Shown here piece by piece: positions 55,439 to 64,000 of a DNA stretch of 64,000 nucleotides. Source of the stretch: Oceanospirillaceae bacterium (GTDB taxonomy: Bacteria > Pseudomonadota > Gammaproteobacteria > Pseudomonadales > Balneatricaceae); assembly GCA_003521845.1 (NCBI GenBank), contig DPHB01000024.1, forward strand, positions 18,377 to 82,376. Reading direction: 5' to 3'. Position 1 is the stretch's first letter. Every line of letters begins with the position of its first letter. Below the pieces are notes generated by a model. That model worked only from the letters and a program-made list of their open reading frames with translations. It was not told the origin of the DNA and made no database searches. The translations under genes and the position numbers were made by a program.

Positions 55439-56092
55439 CTATTTTGGGCCGAATACAGGTTCAGGAAAGATTATCAACTCATCCGCTTCTTGCCAGGCTT
55501 TAAATTTGGGCATAATCACCTTAAAGGCAGCTGAATCAAGAAACGCTTGTAACCAATCCCGTAGCGCAGAATATTGGCTAGACCAAAACCACTGTGGATC
55601 AACGCCGGCAAACTGGCGTACAAATGGCCACAGCGCCAAATCTGCAAGGTCTGGGCTGGTGCCACCCAAATAAGCTTGTTGTTGCAATACAGACTCTAGT
55701 GCTTGCAAGGTAACTTCGGCCTTTTGCCGATAGTCGGTTTGCGGGGCTTCTGGGTGACGATCAAAATATTTATAACGATCTAGCCAAGGTTTAAACTCGT
55801 CATCGTTGCGTTGCACCCAAGCCAAGGCCTGTGCTCTATTACGTAACAACGCCAGTGGGTCTGATGCCTCTAAAGCCCAAAGCATGATATCTACACTTTC
55901 ATCTACTACTTGCCCGCTGGCCAACACCAGCACGGGCACCGTGCCTTTTGGTGATGCTTGTAACATAGCTTGCGGCTTGTTTTTTAAGACAATTTCTCGT
56001 AGCTCTACTTGGCTTTGGGCGTAATACAAAGCCAAGCGCGCACGCATGGCATAGGGACAACGGCGAAACGAATAGAGTACGGGACTAGTCAT
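55439..56092 (-). CDS. Glutathione S-transferase family protein
   Basis: The 217-residue protein starts MTSPVLYSFRRCPYAMRARLALYYAQ, with a CPYA redox/catalytic motif as in glutaredoxin-like and omega-type GSTs. GTVPVLVLASGQVVDESVDIMLW is the glutathione-binding cis-Pro and ES motif. The C-terminal helical domain follows. ATG 56092 is chosen from the family start. It is two bases downstream of selO, on the same strand. Confidence 0.87.
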   Translation of the reverse strand: MTSPVLYSFRRCPYAMRARLALYYAQSQVELREIVLKNKPQAMLQASPKGTVPVLVLASGQVVDESVDIMLWALEASDPLALLRNRAQALAWVQRNDDEFKPWLDRYKYFDRHPEAPQTDYRQKAEVTLQALESVLQQQAYLGGTSPDLADLALWPFVRQFAGVDPQWFWSSQYSALRDWLQAFLDSAAFKVIMPKFKAWQEADELIIFPEPVFGPK

Positions 56093-56094
56093 TA

Positions 56095-57594
56095 TTAGGT
56101 TCCACAAAAAGTGTTGGCAATAATTTGTTCGGCTTGTGGTGGAATTGCTAAATATTGCCATTGAGGGTCATAAGCAAAAGGCTTGCCCGTCGCTGTAAGC
56201 AGATCATTGGTGAGACTAAGGTCACCTTTATAGCTGGCCTTAATGGCGGCATCCACAAGGTGGTTGCGGGGTATGAAGATGGGGTTATTTTGCGCCATCA
56301 AGGCTAAGCTATCGGCTTTATGCCCTTGCGTTGCTATTACCGCCAGCCACTTCTCTTGCCATGCCATTAGATCATCCGTCGGAGTGTAAACGGCTTCTGG
56401 CAATCCGTACTGCTGTTTATCAATGGTCTCATCAGTGACTAGCAAAGCCATCAGGTAACGAAAGCTCAAGGTATAGTCCAAATCCCCGGCTTGCAGAATA
56501 TGCAACAGCTCGGTCACGAGTTCAGCATGGCTGGCCGTCAAGCCCAGCTTAGCCGCCATAAGTTGCGCATAGGCCTGCTCGTATTGCATCTGATAATCGT
56601 TTAGCGCGGTTTGCGCCTCAGCCACCGCTTGGTCTTTATCCTCACCCATAATAGGCAATAAGGTTTCGGCAAAGCGCACTAGGTTCCACTGGCCAATGCC
56701 GGGTTGGTTGTCATATCGATAACGACCTTGACGATCAATAAAGCTAAACACCTGTTGCGGGAAATAATCATCCATAAAGGCACAGGGACCATAATCAATG
56801 GTTTGCCCACACACCAACATATTGTCGGTATTCATGACGCCGTGAATAAAACCAATGCTCATCCACTGGGCGATCAAGTTAGCCTGCTTAGCAATCACGG
56901 CCTGCAACAAATCGAGATAAGGCATGTCACTTGCCGGCATATCAGCAAAGTGCCGGTCACTGACATAATCGGCTAAGGCTTGTACGACTTCTGGCCCTTG
57001 CATGGCGGCGTATTGAAAACTGCCAACGCGTATATGACTGTCGGCGATACGGGTCAGTACCGCGCCGGGTTCGGCACCCTGTTGTCGCCAAACATTGTCA
57101 CCTGTAGCCATGGCAGCCAAGCTGCGACTTGTTGGCACACCCAAGGCCGCCATGGCCTCGCTAACCAGGTACTCTCGTATTACTGGGCCTAAAGGTGAGC
57201 GTCCGTCGCCCTGACGGGAATAAGGTGTGACACCGGAGCCTTTGAGCTGTATATCTACACGTGCACCAGCAGGACTGATTAATTCACCCAAAAGATGGGC
57301 GCGGCCATCCCCCAAACGTGGGTTGAGCTGGCCAAACTGGTGCCCCGTATAGGCCGTGGCAATACTGCCTTGACCTGCTGCTAGACCCTGTAATGAATGG
57401 TTGCCCGACAATACCTGCAAGGCGTCTTCACTGTGCAACCAAGTCTCATCGATACCCAAGTCACTGGCCAAAGCTGTATTCAGCAATAAGCTTTGTGGTT
57501 GTGTCACCTCGCCTGGCTGCGCTTTAGAATACATAATTTCTGGCAGTTGGCTAAAGCTCAATTCTAGATTGGGTGCCGATGCGGTATTGGTCAT
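56095..57594 (-). CDS. selO: Protein adenylyltransferase SelO (YdiU)
   Basis: The 499-residue pseudokinase-fold enzyme transfers AMP to Ser/Thr/Tyr residues. Family blocks include YTGHQFGQLNPRLGDGRAHLLGE, VDIQLKGSGVTPYSRQGDGRSPLGPVIREYL, GFIHGVMNTDNMLVCGQTIDYGPCAFMD and a C-terminal TFCGT. The bacterial form has Cys, not selenocysteine. ATG 57594 is preferred because AAGAGG stands five bases before it; the TTG six codons upstream is unlikely. Confidence 0.93.
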   Translation of the reverse strand: MTNTASAPNLELSFSQLPEIMYSKAQPGEVTQPQSLLLNTALASDLGIDETWLHSEDALQVLSGNHSLQGLAAGQGSIATAYTGHQFGQLNPRLGDGRAHLLGELISPAGARVDIQLKGSGVTPYSRQGDGRSPLGPVIREYLVSEAMAALGVPTSRSLAAMATGDNVWRQQGAEPGAVLTRIADSHIRVGSFQYAAMQGPEVVQALADYVSDRHFADMPASDMPYLDLLQAVIAKQANLIAQWMSIGFIHGVMNTDNMLVCGQTIDYGPCAFMDDYFPQQVFSFIDRQGRYRYDNQPGIGQWNLVRFAETLLPIMGEDKDQAVAEAQTALNDYQMQYEQAYAQLMAAKLGLTASHAELVTELLHILQAGDLDYTLSFRYLMALLVTDETIDKQQYGLPEAVYTPTDDLMAWQEKWLAVIATQGHKADSLALMAQNNPIFIPRNHLVDAAIKASYKGDLSLTNDLLTATGKPFAYDPQWQYLAIPPQAEQIIANTFCGT

Positions 57595-57757
57595 GGAGCC
57601 TCTTGTGGTCAAGCCCGAAGTAAAAAGTAGGAGGGGATTAGTTTACCGTAAACAACAGGCCTTGCGCGGCAAATAAACTAAAAACTGCAATATTTTACAA
57701 GTCCTAGGCTGCAGAGTTTGGCATAATCATCACACCCTCATTAGTGGCCACAAAGAC

Positions 57758-58807
57758 ATGAATCATATTAGCGCCTTCCACAGTGACAATACAGCCGGTG
57801 CATCACCGGCTATAGCCCAAGCTATGCTCGAAGCATGCACGGACTTACAGCTACCCTACGGCAATGACCAATACAGCCATCACGTAGAACAGCAATTGTG
57901 TGACATTTTTGAAACCCAAGTCAGTGTCTTTCTAGTACCCACGGGTACCGCCGCCAACTGTCTAAGCTTAGCCTGTATGACACCACCTTGGGGAGCCGTG
58001 CTATGTCATCCCGAAAGTCATATTAATAACGACGAATGTGGTGCGCCAGAGTTCTTTACCAGTGGTGCTAAGCTCATCAGCGTAGCGGGAGATGACAGCA
58101 AAATAAACCCTCATACCTTGGCACAGCAAGCACAAATCAAACGCGGTGATGTACACTCAGTACAAGCAAGCTGTGTGAGTATTTCACAGGCTACTGAAAG
58201 CGGCAGTGTTTATAGCCTTGCAGAAATTCAGGCCATCAGCGCGGCCTGCGAAGAGCATAACCTCGCCCTGCATATGGACGGCGCACGCTTTGCCAACGCG
58301 CTAGTTAGTTTGGCTTGTACACCGGCCGAGATGACCTGGAAAGCTGGCGTCAAAGCCTTGTCTTTTGGTGCCACCAAAAACGGGGCTCTTGGCGTCGATG
58401 CCATTGTCTTGTTTGATCAAAGCTTAGCCAAGGAACTGGCATTTAGGCGTAAACGCAGTGGCCACTTGTTATCTAAAATGCGCTTATTTAGTGCCCAAAT
58501 GCAGGCCTACTTAAGTGATGATTTATGGCTAAAGAATGCCCACCATGCCAATGCTATGGCCAGCCGTTTAGAGCAGGGGCTAGCCGATATTCCTGGCGTC
58601 AGCATGCTCGGTAAAACGCAATCCAATATTTTGTTTTGCCGATTGCCAGATGACTATATTCAACGCTTGCTGGATTTGGGCTTTGGTTTTTATCATGATC
58701 GCTGGGGCAAGGGCATAATTCGCTTAGTCACCAGCTTTGCCCATACAGAACAGCAAATAGACTGCTTTATTGACGCCACTTGTCAGCTGGCCGAAGCTAG
58801 CATATAG
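57758..58807 (+). CDS. ltaE: Low-specificity threonine aldolase
   Basis: The 349-residue fold-type I PLP enzyme cleaves L-threonine/allo-threonine to glycine and acetaldehyde. It starts [17 protein letters not shown], and has [43 protein letters not shown] and the PLP-lysine segment [13 protein letters not shown]. The conserved HINN...E region for substrate binding is intact. It is separated from selO by a divergent intergenic region. Confidence 0.9.
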   Translation: MNHISAFHSDNTAGASPAIAQAMLEACTDLQLPYGNDQYSHHVEQQLCDIFETQVSVFLVPTGTAANCLSLACMTPPWGAVLCHPESHINNDECGAPEFFTSGAKLISVAGDDSKINPHTLAQQAQIKRGDVHSVQASCVSISQATESGSVYSLAEIQAISAACEEHNLALHMDGARFANALVSLACTPAEMTWKAGVKALSFGATKNGALGVDAIVLFDQSLAKELAFRRKRSGHLLSKMRLFSAQMQAYLSDDLWLKNAHHANAMASRLEQGLADIPGVSMLGKTQSNILFCRLPDDYIQRLLDLGFGFYHDRWGKGIIRLVTSFAHTEQQIDCFIDATCQLAEASI

Positions 58808-58932
58808 AATATATCCGTTACGGGTAGCTATATGCTGACCGCTACGCACCAGTAGAAACACCTTTATATTGCATGCTAGGGAGATGATCAATAAAATCCC
58901 TGTATGAGTCATTTTATTATGAGCACTATGCC

Positions 58933-59547
58933 ATGAGCTTCGAAAGCGCCCTTACATTTTTAGCTGCCATCTTCATATTTGGCATTACGCCCGGCCCTGG
59001 TGTATTTGCCATTCTGGCTCGTGCTCTGCTACATGGTGCGCGATCCTGCTTAGCCCTATCCTTGGGTATGATTGTTAGTGATATCGTCTACCTAGTCGCT
59101 GCCTGCTTCGGTCTTGCCGCCCTAGCAACACACTGGGGCGAGGTATTTATGGTGGTACGTATCGTCGGTGCTCTTTATCTAGTTTATTTGGGCTATTTGA
59201 TGTGGACGGCACCAGTGAATCTAGATGTGAACGCAAACGACAACCAGCAAAGTAAGCGCATGGGTTTTTTGCAGGGCTTTTTGATCTCTGCTTCTAACCC
59301 CAAAGTGATTTTGTTTTATATTGCTTTCTTACCGACGTTTATCGACCTTACCGTGCTTTCGGCGGCCGATATTGCCTTGGCTTCAGGTCTAACCTTTGTC
59401 GGACTACTAACAGGTCTTATGCTGATTGCCATGTTTGCTTCCAAGGCACGCAACTGGTTTAAGTCCGAGCGTGCTATGAAAGGCCTAAACCGTAGCGCAG
59501 GCTCACTCATGATAGGTGCTGCGGCCTACCTAGCCAGCCGCAGCTAG
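58933..59547 (+). CDS. LysE family translocator
   Basis: The 204-residue inner-membrane protein with about six hydrophobic segments begins ALTFLAAIFIFGITPGPGVFAILAR, the LysE/RhtB signature. LQGFLISASNPKVILFYIAFLPTFID is the second conserved block. Such proteins export amino acids or related metabolites. It follows the threonine aldolase gene by 125 bases in the same direction; a threonine or homoserine exporter role is a guess from that. Confidence 0.9.
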   Translation: MSFESALTFLAAIFIFGITPGPGVFAILARALLHGARSCLALSLGMIVSDIVYLVAACFGLAALATHWGEVFMVVRIVGALYLVYLGYLMWTAPVNLDVNANDNQQSKRMGFLQGFLISASNPKVILFYIAFLPTFIDLTVLSAADIALASGLTFVGLLTGLMLIAMFASKARNWFKSERAMKGLNRSAGSLMIGAAAYLASRS

Positions 59548-59568
59548 GGAGTATTTGTAAGGAACATA

Positions 59569-59808
59569 ATGAGAAATGCACTGGTATTTACAAGATCACA
59601 AAAAATAAGCACCATCCTGCTTATTCTGCTGTCCTGTGCCAGCCTCTTTTTGCGTCAAGAAAGCACTTCCAGCGGCACTTATTTGTTGGCTATATTGGGC
59701 TGGCCCCTAATCATATTCTGCCTCAATTTAATTCAAAATCGTAAACTGGAATACGTTACCAAAGACCAGGAACAAGCTACTGATTCAGCGCAAAAAGACA
59801 GCAAATAG
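59569..59808 (+). CDS. Small two-segment membrane protein, unknown
   Basis: The 79-residue protein has two hydrophobic stretches (STILLILLSCASLFL and YLLAILGWPLIIFCLNLI) and a charged C-terminal tail. AAGGA lies upstream at good spacing and it follows the LysE gene by 21 bases, so it is probably expressed with it. No family recognised. Confidence 0.55.
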   Translation: MRNALVFTRSQKISTILLILLSCASLFLRQESTSSGTYLLAILGWPLIIFCLNLIQNRKLEYVTKDQEQATDSAQKDSK

Positions 59809-59846
59809 ACCCTACCGCACGCACCACACAAACTTGATCTACTCAT

Positions 59847-60950
59847 TCATACTAGCGTACCAAACACCAGCCCCAAACTAACAGCGCCCACCAAACCCAA
59901 GCCCAAGTAAGCAACAAATACGCCCGGCTTCACTAGACTCCACACGGCGGTCATAGCAGGAATCGAGCTGATAGCTCCAGCCAACATAAAGGCCATGCCT
60001 GATGCCGCACTCATACCCTGTGCCATAAGACCTGCCACCAATGGCGGTGCCACATAGCTATTCAAATAAGCTGGCATACCCACTAGGGCACTTATAATCA
60101 CGGCAGTAACGCCTTCACCACCAACCACTTTGGCGATCATGGCGGCTGGTACATAGGTGATTAACAAAGCCTCTAGCAAGTAAGCCACAGCAAGCCACTT
60201 GAGTAAAAAAGCACCGTTTTCTAACAGCTGATCTTTAAACACTTGCAGGCGCTCGGATGCGCCCCAAAACCGCCAATGGGGTTTGCCACCTTGACCCAAA
60301 CCCACACCACAACAGCTACCAATTGGTGTGTCTTTCAAAGGGTTACGGAAGGATGGCAAAGCCATCAACAATTTCACACCAAAACCACCCACTAAACCCA
60401 TAACAACCGCGGCCACTGCCTTGGCCGCCGCAAACTGCCAACCTAAAGCGCCAGCGGTAATCAACAAGGTTGGCGGATCTATTAACGGTGACGATAACCA
60501 GAAGGCCATCACCGCTGATAGTGGCGCGCCCAGGGCCAATAAACCAGAAATAAAGGGGATTACCTCACAAGAACAAAAAGGTGCTAAACCACCCATTAAG
60601 GCCGCCATAAAAATCATGCGTACTTCCCGACCCTCAAAAGCCTTAGCCACCATATGCTCAGCACCGCTGGCTTTGAGATAGGCAATCATCAAGATAGCGA
60701 AAACAATGTACGGCAAGGTACCTGACAGGGCGTTGACAGCAATAGCCATCACATCAGTCCATTGCTGGCTATCCAACACCCAAACCGAAGCCGGAATCAA
60801 CCACACCAGGCTCCAGGCAGTCATCACATAAGTTCGCCAGATCGACGCCACTTGCACTAAGGCTTTATTCGCTGGCGGCGCTGCAGTAGTTGGCTCGCAA
60901 CAGCTAGCGGTCTTCGGAGGTTCATTATCGCAACAGCCCTTGCTCATCAT
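59847..60950 (-). CDS. ArsP/DUF318-type permease
   Basis: The 367-residue membrane protein has about eight to ten hydrophobic segments. The conserved GGLAPFCSCEVIPFISGLLALGAPLSAVMAFWLSSPLIDPPTL block has the Cys pair characteristic of DUF318 permeases such as ArsP (organoarsenical efflux) and SO_0444-like metal exporters. Extra Cys pairs lie at the N-terminus (GCCDNEPPKTASCCEP) and in the central loop (GSCCGVGLG), suiting a soft metal or metalloid. It is directly downstream of an ArsR-family gene, which is expected for a metal-induced efflux operon. Confidence 0.85.
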   Translation of the reverse strand: MMSKGCCDNEPPKTASCCEPTTAAPPANKALVQVASIWRTYVMTAWSLVWLIPASVWVLDSQQWTDVMAIAVNALSGTLPYIVFAILMIAYLKASGAEHMVAKAFEGREVRMIFMAALMGGLAPFCSCEVIPFISGLLALGAPLSAVMAFWLSSPLIDPPTLLITAGALGWQFAAAKAVAAVVMGLVGGFGVKLLMALPSFRNPLKDTPIGSCCGVGLGQGGKPHWRFWGASERLQVFKDQLLENGAFLLKWLAVAYLLEALLITYVPAAMIAKVVGGEGVTAVIISALVGMPAYLNSYVAPPLVAGLMAQGMSAASGMAFMLAGAISSIPAMTAVWSLVKPGVFVAYLGLGLVGAVSLGLVFGTLV

Positions 60951-60971
60951 CGACGCCTAAAATGTGTTATA

Positions 60972-61277
60972 TCAGTCACATTCGATGCAGCATTCATGAA
61001 TTAAGAACTCAGCCAGTATTCGAATGTGGTCAAAATTGGCGCGGCTTATAAGCTCACGCCCCTGTTTACTTTGTATCACCAAATTACCGGCAACTAGGTG
61101 CTTAAGGTGGTGTACTAGGGTTGAAGTAGGAATCTGCAAGCGTTGTTGAATGTCTTGGGTGTTGATGCCCTCATCGCCCACACGTACTAGCAAACGCAGT
61201 ACCTGCAATCTTGCGGGGGCGCCGGCGGCGGCAAAACCGCTAGCGGCAATTTCTATAGGTAGTAGTTCTGTATTCAT
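60972..61277 (-). CDS. ArsR family metalloregulator-like repressor
   Basis: The 101-residue winged-helix protein contains GAPARLQVLRLLV and the recognition helix DIQQRLQIPTSTLVHHLKHLVAGNLVIQSKQGREL. The C-terminal HECCIECD has three Cys that could bind a thiophilic metal, a position different from the classical ArsR motif. ATG 61277 is set by the family start and because the perfect palindrome lies just upstream. It is 21 bases ahead of the permease gene. Confidence 0.88.
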   Translation of the reverse strand: MNTELLPIEIAASGFAAAGAPARLQVLRLLVRVGDEGINTQDIQQRLQIPTSTLVHHLKHLVAGNLVIQSKQGRELISRANFDHIRILAEFLIHECCIECD

Positions 61278-61280
61278 ACA

Positions 61281-61310
61281 AATAACTATAAAACTAGTTT
61301 TATAGTTATT
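61281..61310. promoter_or_regulatory. ArsR-type operator, perfect 30-base palindrome
   Basis: Half-site AATAACTATAAAACT is followed by its exact complement AGTTTTATAGTTATT, four bases upstream of the repressor start codon. The position and symmetry fit an ArsR-family operator overlapping the promoter of the arsR/permease operon, and TATAAAACT resembles a -10 region. Confidence 0.85.
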
Positions 61311-61352
61311 CAAGATAAATTTACCAACTAATCAAAATTAGTGACAACCAAT

Positions 61353-62252
61353 CTATTGCGCTAACCACCAACGCAAATGTTGCAACATCAACTGTGGTGC
61401 ACCTAGCAAGCGGCGACTTTGGCGTGTCACCAAATGTACTTCGCCATTTTGCAGTAGGGCGTGATCAATAGGTACGCAAGCTAGCAAGCCCATTTGAACC
61501 TCTTGGCGCACCACAAATTCTGGTAATACCGTCATTCCCTGCTGACTTTGCGCAAATTGTTTGAGGGCAGCAATGGCATTGGTGACTAACTGAGGTTGTA
61601 GTTGAATGCGCTGTTCGAACTCGGCCATAGCCAACAACTGACGGATGCCAAAGTTGTCGGTCTGTAGAGCTAAAGGGTAATCCAACATATCTGAGACAGC
61701 CAAGTTGGCATGTGAAGCTAAAGGGTGATCTGGCGCCATTACGCATTGCAACGGCTGCCTAGATACATGATGTGAGCTGATACGCGGATGCCGAGGAGGA
61801 TGAAACACCAATCCCATGTGCACCTCGTCCAACTCTACCTGACGGATCACCTCGTTGGTGCCGGCAAAGTGCAGTTGATAGCTAACTTGTGGATAAGCCT
61901 GCTGCAAAGATGGCAAGGCTTCGCCCACCAAGCTATTAACAAAACCTTCGCCTACGGCCAAGTCAACATGCCCTGCCTGCAAGCCATGCAGGTCTTCCAA
62001 GGCTGCCACACAGGTTTGCTCTAAGGCTTGGGTTTGCTGCACATACTCTTGCAGCACACACCCAGCTTCCGTCAGTTTAACGCCACGTCGGCCACGCTCC
62101 ACTAGCTGGTTACCTAGCTGCGCTTCCAATTTGGATATCTGGCGACTGACCGCCGACGGCGCCACATTCAACTGATCAGCCGCGGCCCTGACGGTACCTA
62201 ATTGTACCGCCGTGTTAAAGTAATTTAAGCCTTTATGGCTGAGTTTCAGCAT
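61353..62252 (-). CDS. LysR family regulator
   Basis: The 299-residue protein starts MLKLSHKGLNYFNTAVQLGTVRAAADQLNVAPSAVSRQISKLE with a complete LysR winged helix. The effector domain follows from about residue 90. ATG 62252 fits the family length. Its first 20 bases overlap the end of the upstream VOC gene, so the two are co-transcribed. It may sense the product or substrate of that enzyme. Confidence 0.88.
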   Translation of the reverse strand: MLKLSHKGLNYFNTAVQLGTVRAAADQLNVAPSAVSRQISKLEAQLGNQLVERGRRGVKLTEAGCVLQEYVQQTQALEQTCVAALEDLHGLQAGHVDLAVGEGFVNSLVGEALPSLQQAYPQVSYQLHFAGTNEVIRQVELDEVHMGLVFHPPRHPRISSHHVSRQPLQCVMAPDHPLASHANLAVSDMLDYPLALQTDNFGIRQLLAMAEFEQRIQLQPQLVTNAIAALKQFAQSQQGMTVLPEFVVRQEVQMGLLACVPIDHALLQNGEVHLVTRQSRRLLGAPQLMLQHLRWWLAQ

Positions 62253-63129
62253 GGGGGTAAATTTCAATAATGGTGTTACCGGCATAGCTTGGAGGAATAC
62301 GTAAGCCACCGTCCCTAGTCAAGATATGCGCTACGTCGTTGGCTTCTAATACGGCCCTTGCCGCAGCCATATCTTTGCTAGTCACGCGAATGGCCACGCC
62401 AGTTGGCAAGCTCTGATTAGGCAAATCTAACTGCACACCGTGAAAGCGCTGATGCACATAGACTGGCGACAGAATTTCGAAGCAACCACGGTCGGTCTGC
62501 ACTTCCAAACCCCATTCAAACTGGCTGATGGCCGCGTCACCGTAAATACCAGCGAAGCGTTCACGCAAAGAAGCTGGGTTGCTCGCCACGTAGGTCACGC
62601 GCACAATACCATCGGCGCCGTTGGGATGCTGCATCCAGTCCTCAACCCATACTAAGTGAGGCTTATGTTGATGACAGAAAAAATGAGAAATAGCTGGTTG
62701 CTGTTCATTGATCAGCATCACTAAGGACACCACGGCTTCTTCTTCACTACCATCTGGGCGATGTGCGATGCGTCTAAAGTCCACAATACCGTCGTTACTA
62801 ACTTGCCGCGCTTCCATTAGGGCATGATCCGCTCGCGCGTCTTCACTGTGCAAGGCCACTAAGGAAATGCCCTCCCGATGCCGTATGCTGTTGTCGATAA
62901 AACGCCCAAAGGCAAAACCTCGGTCGTTTTCCATATCCAACAAACTAGCGTCGTAAACACTAATTAACTCAATAAAATTATCGGGAAACATTAACAAATG
63001 ATTGTCAGTGCCCCACGGATGATGATGACGAGGGTTAATAAAAAAACCCAAGCGTTCGTAGTCAGCCGCAACCTTATCCATATCGCGGACTGCCACTAGA
63101 GGGTGATCAATACCTAGATGATTTTTCAT
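62233..63129 (-). CDS. VOC/glyoxalase-like domain protein
   Basis: The 298-residue protein has the large glyoxalase-like fold (Glyoxalase_3 type). It begins HLGIDHPLVAVRDMDKVAADYERLGFFINPRHHHPWGTDNHLLMFPDNFIELI, containing a His and Glu metal-ligand set, and a second module near residue 140-260. ATG 63129 has GGAGG just upstream, whereas the longer frame begins at a TTG. Function unknown; an isomerase or dioxygenase role is possible for the fold. Confidence 0.82.
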   Translation of the reverse strand: MKNHLGIDHPLVAVRDMDKVAADYERLGFFINPRHHHPWGTDNHLLMFPDNFIELISVYDASLLDMENDRGFAFGRFIDNSIRHREGISLVALHSEDARADHALMEARQVSNDGIVDFRRIAHRPDGSEEEAVVSLVMLINEQQPAISHFFCHQHKPHLVWVEDWMQHPNGADGIVRVTYVASNPASLRERFAGIYGDAAISQFEWGLEVQTDRGCFEILSPVYVHQRFHGVQLDLPNQSLPTGVAIRVTSKDMAAARAVLEANDVAHILTRDGGLRIPPSYAGNTIIEIYPHAETQP

Positions 63130-63184
63130 ACCTGCCTCCAAAGGTTATTGTATCAATAACTCATCATTACGAATCTAGCCGCTC

Positions 63185-63369
63185 CGTCTTTGCGAGCACT
63201 CTATATCGTCATTGCGTACCCAAAGCACTCCCTTCGGTCGCGGGGCAGGCTCAGCGCAGCGCAGCAATCTTTCTCAGTATTGCACCTCGCCTGCTAGAGG
63301 TTGCCGCGCTTCGCTCGCAATGACGGGGCGGTGTTCCTCGCAATGACGGGACGGTGTTCCTCACAATGA
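63185..63369. repeat. Mosaic CGTCTTTGCGAGC-type repeat cluster
   Basis: The region between the VOC gene and cysE holds CGTCTTTGCGAGCAC, GCGCAGCGCAGCAATCTTTC, GAGGTTGCCGCGCTTCGC and three related tail units (CTCGCAATGACGGGG twice, and CACAATGAC). It reaches the cysE stop codon. No gene is seen. Confidence 0.8.
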
Positions 63370-64000
63370 CTATAAATAGGCCTTTGCCGCCGGCCCTAAT
63401 ACAGTGGCACCAGGGGCCACGGGTTTTACCACCACCGCGCCAGCACCTACTTTTGCACCTGCACCGACCTCTATATTACCCAAAATCTGGGCCCCACAGC
63501 CAATAAACGCACCCCGGCGAATTTTCGGATGGCGGTCACCCGACTCTCTTCCCGTACCCCCTAAGGTAACACTCTGGAACAGCACCACATCATCTTCCAC
63601 CACGGCCGTTTCGCCAATTACAATACCCACAGCATGATCCATAAAGATACCTTGCCCAATACGTGCTGCTGGATGAATGTCGACCCCAAAACAGGTTACC
63701 ATGCTAGCCTGAATAAAGGCCGCCAAAGGCTGCTGATCAAGCAGCCAATAAGCATGGGCCAAGCGATAACTTTGCAAAGCTTGGTAACCACCAAAATACA
63801 ACAACGGGGTGTAATGATCTTTAATAGCCGCATTGGCCCTTAACTGACATAGTAAATCCGCCTGCGCCGCCTCAAGCAGCTGCGGCTGGTGAGCATACAT
63901 AGCCACAAATTCTTGTTGCCATGCGTCTACTTGATCTTGTTCCGTAGCTGGCAATAATTGTTGTGCCAAAATTGCGGCTAAGGCCTCAGCCATATTGTCT
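63370..64000 (-). CDS. cysE: Serine O-acetyltransferase, N-terminally cut by window edge
   Basis: At least 207 residues are visible; the frame stays open to the right edge, so the start is outside the window. It makes O-acetylserine for cysteine synthesis. A left-handed beta-helix with hexapeptide repeats is seen: FGVDIHPAARIGQGIFMDHAVGIVIGETAVVEDDVVLFQSVTLGGTG and GDRHPKIRRGAFIGCGAQILGNIEVGAGAKVGAGAVVV. The catalytic His residues in MDHAVG and GDRHPK are present. The protein ends at GPAAKAYL soon after the helix, without the usual tail that docks in cysteine synthase. Confidence 0.88.
   Translation of the reverse strand, partial: DNMAEALAAILAQQLLPATEQDQVDAWQQEFVAMYAHQPQLLEAAQADLLCQLRANAAIKDHYTPLLYFGGYQALQSYRLAHAYWLLDQQPLAAFIQASMVTCFGVDIHPAARIGQGIFMDHAVGIVIGETAVVEDDVVLFQSVTLGGTGRESGDRHPKIRRGAFIGCGAQILGNIEVGAGAKVGAGAVVVKPVAPGATVLGPAAKAYL

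Noticed and set aside
56095..57594. Selenocysteine in SelO
   Set aside because: The protein ends TFCGT and then an ordinary TAA; there is no in-frame TGA near the C-terminus.

Overview
The window looks like a chromosomal segment from a heterotrophic, probably aquatic or marine, gammaproteobacterium. This rests on family content (the two-subunit AruF/AruG arginine succinyltransferase arrangement known from Pseudomonas, recC-recB-recD gene order, Dgt, YcaQ, SelO, VF530) and is inference; there is no rRNA or tRNA gene to anchor taxonomy. Both ends are cut: an M20 peptidase lacks its N-terminus at the left edge and a CysE-type serine acetyltransferase lacks its N-terminus at the right edge.

Layout. 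1-5.7 kb: M20 peptidase end, then arginine catabolism by the succinyltransferase (AST) route, aruF-aruG-astD-astB (astC and astE are not here). 5.7-5.95 kb: a ribbon-helix-helix antitoxin remnant next to a repeat element. 5.95-11 kb: a tightly overlapped leftward operon (CoA-transferase, MaoC/HTD2 hydratase, CitE-like lyase, acyl-CoA dehydrogenase) with a divergent LysR regulator, resembling itaconate/mesaconate-to-citramalyl-CoA catabolism. 11-16 kb: MFS transporter, PhyH-like dioxygenase, M20 amidohydrolase and a PLP ammonia-lyase, with a divergent Lrp-type regulator. 16-18.7 kb: VF530 protein, sulfatase-superfamily enzyme, BrnT/BrnA toxin-antitoxin. 18.7-23.9 kb: RraA-family protein divergent from a B12-dependent glutamate mutase operon (S, E and reactivase subunits plus an AMP-forming ligase). 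23.9-30.1 kb: REP-associated tyrosine transposase, YcaQ-type glycosylase, Nudix, peroxiredoxin, GFA, Dgt, OsmC. 30.2-39.6 kb: recD, recB, recC (leftward). 39.9-45.8 kb: an unusual leftward cluster (Asp/Glu-racemase-superfamily protein, sulfotransferase-like, FrhB-like iron-sulfur flavoprotein, Rieske oxygenase) and a TerB-like protein. 46-52 kb: PuuB-like oxidase, an AbiEi-like/Fic fusion, AllA-like, methyltransferase, DUF418-like and DsbA-like genes. 52-64 kb: MATE, MmsA, GST, SelO, threonine aldolase, LysE, an ArsP-like permease with ArsR, LysR, VOC and CysE.

How it fits together. Much of the window concerns amino-acid and small organic-acid carbon: AST gives glutamate, glutamate mutase turns glutamate into 3-methylaspartate, and the CoA-transferase/hydratase/lyase operon could consume mesaconate or itaconate to acetyl-CoA and pyruvate. 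The joining enzyme, methylaspartate ammonia-lyase, is absent. The glutamate mutase operon with its AMP ligase and divergent RraA protein is therefore the best candidate for an undescribed pathway. The Rieske/FrhB/sulfotransferase/racemase-like cluster and the AbiEi-like/Fic fusion are the next best.

The non-coding DNA is rich in dispersed palindromic repeats of at least three families (GGGGTCAGACCCC type, GTAGGTCGG paired hairpins, and CGTCATTGCGAG mosaic repeats). A transposase whose gene is bracketed by copies of the first family is present. Starts were chosen from ribosome-binding sites where visible; family assignments are from memory of conserved motifs, without database searches.
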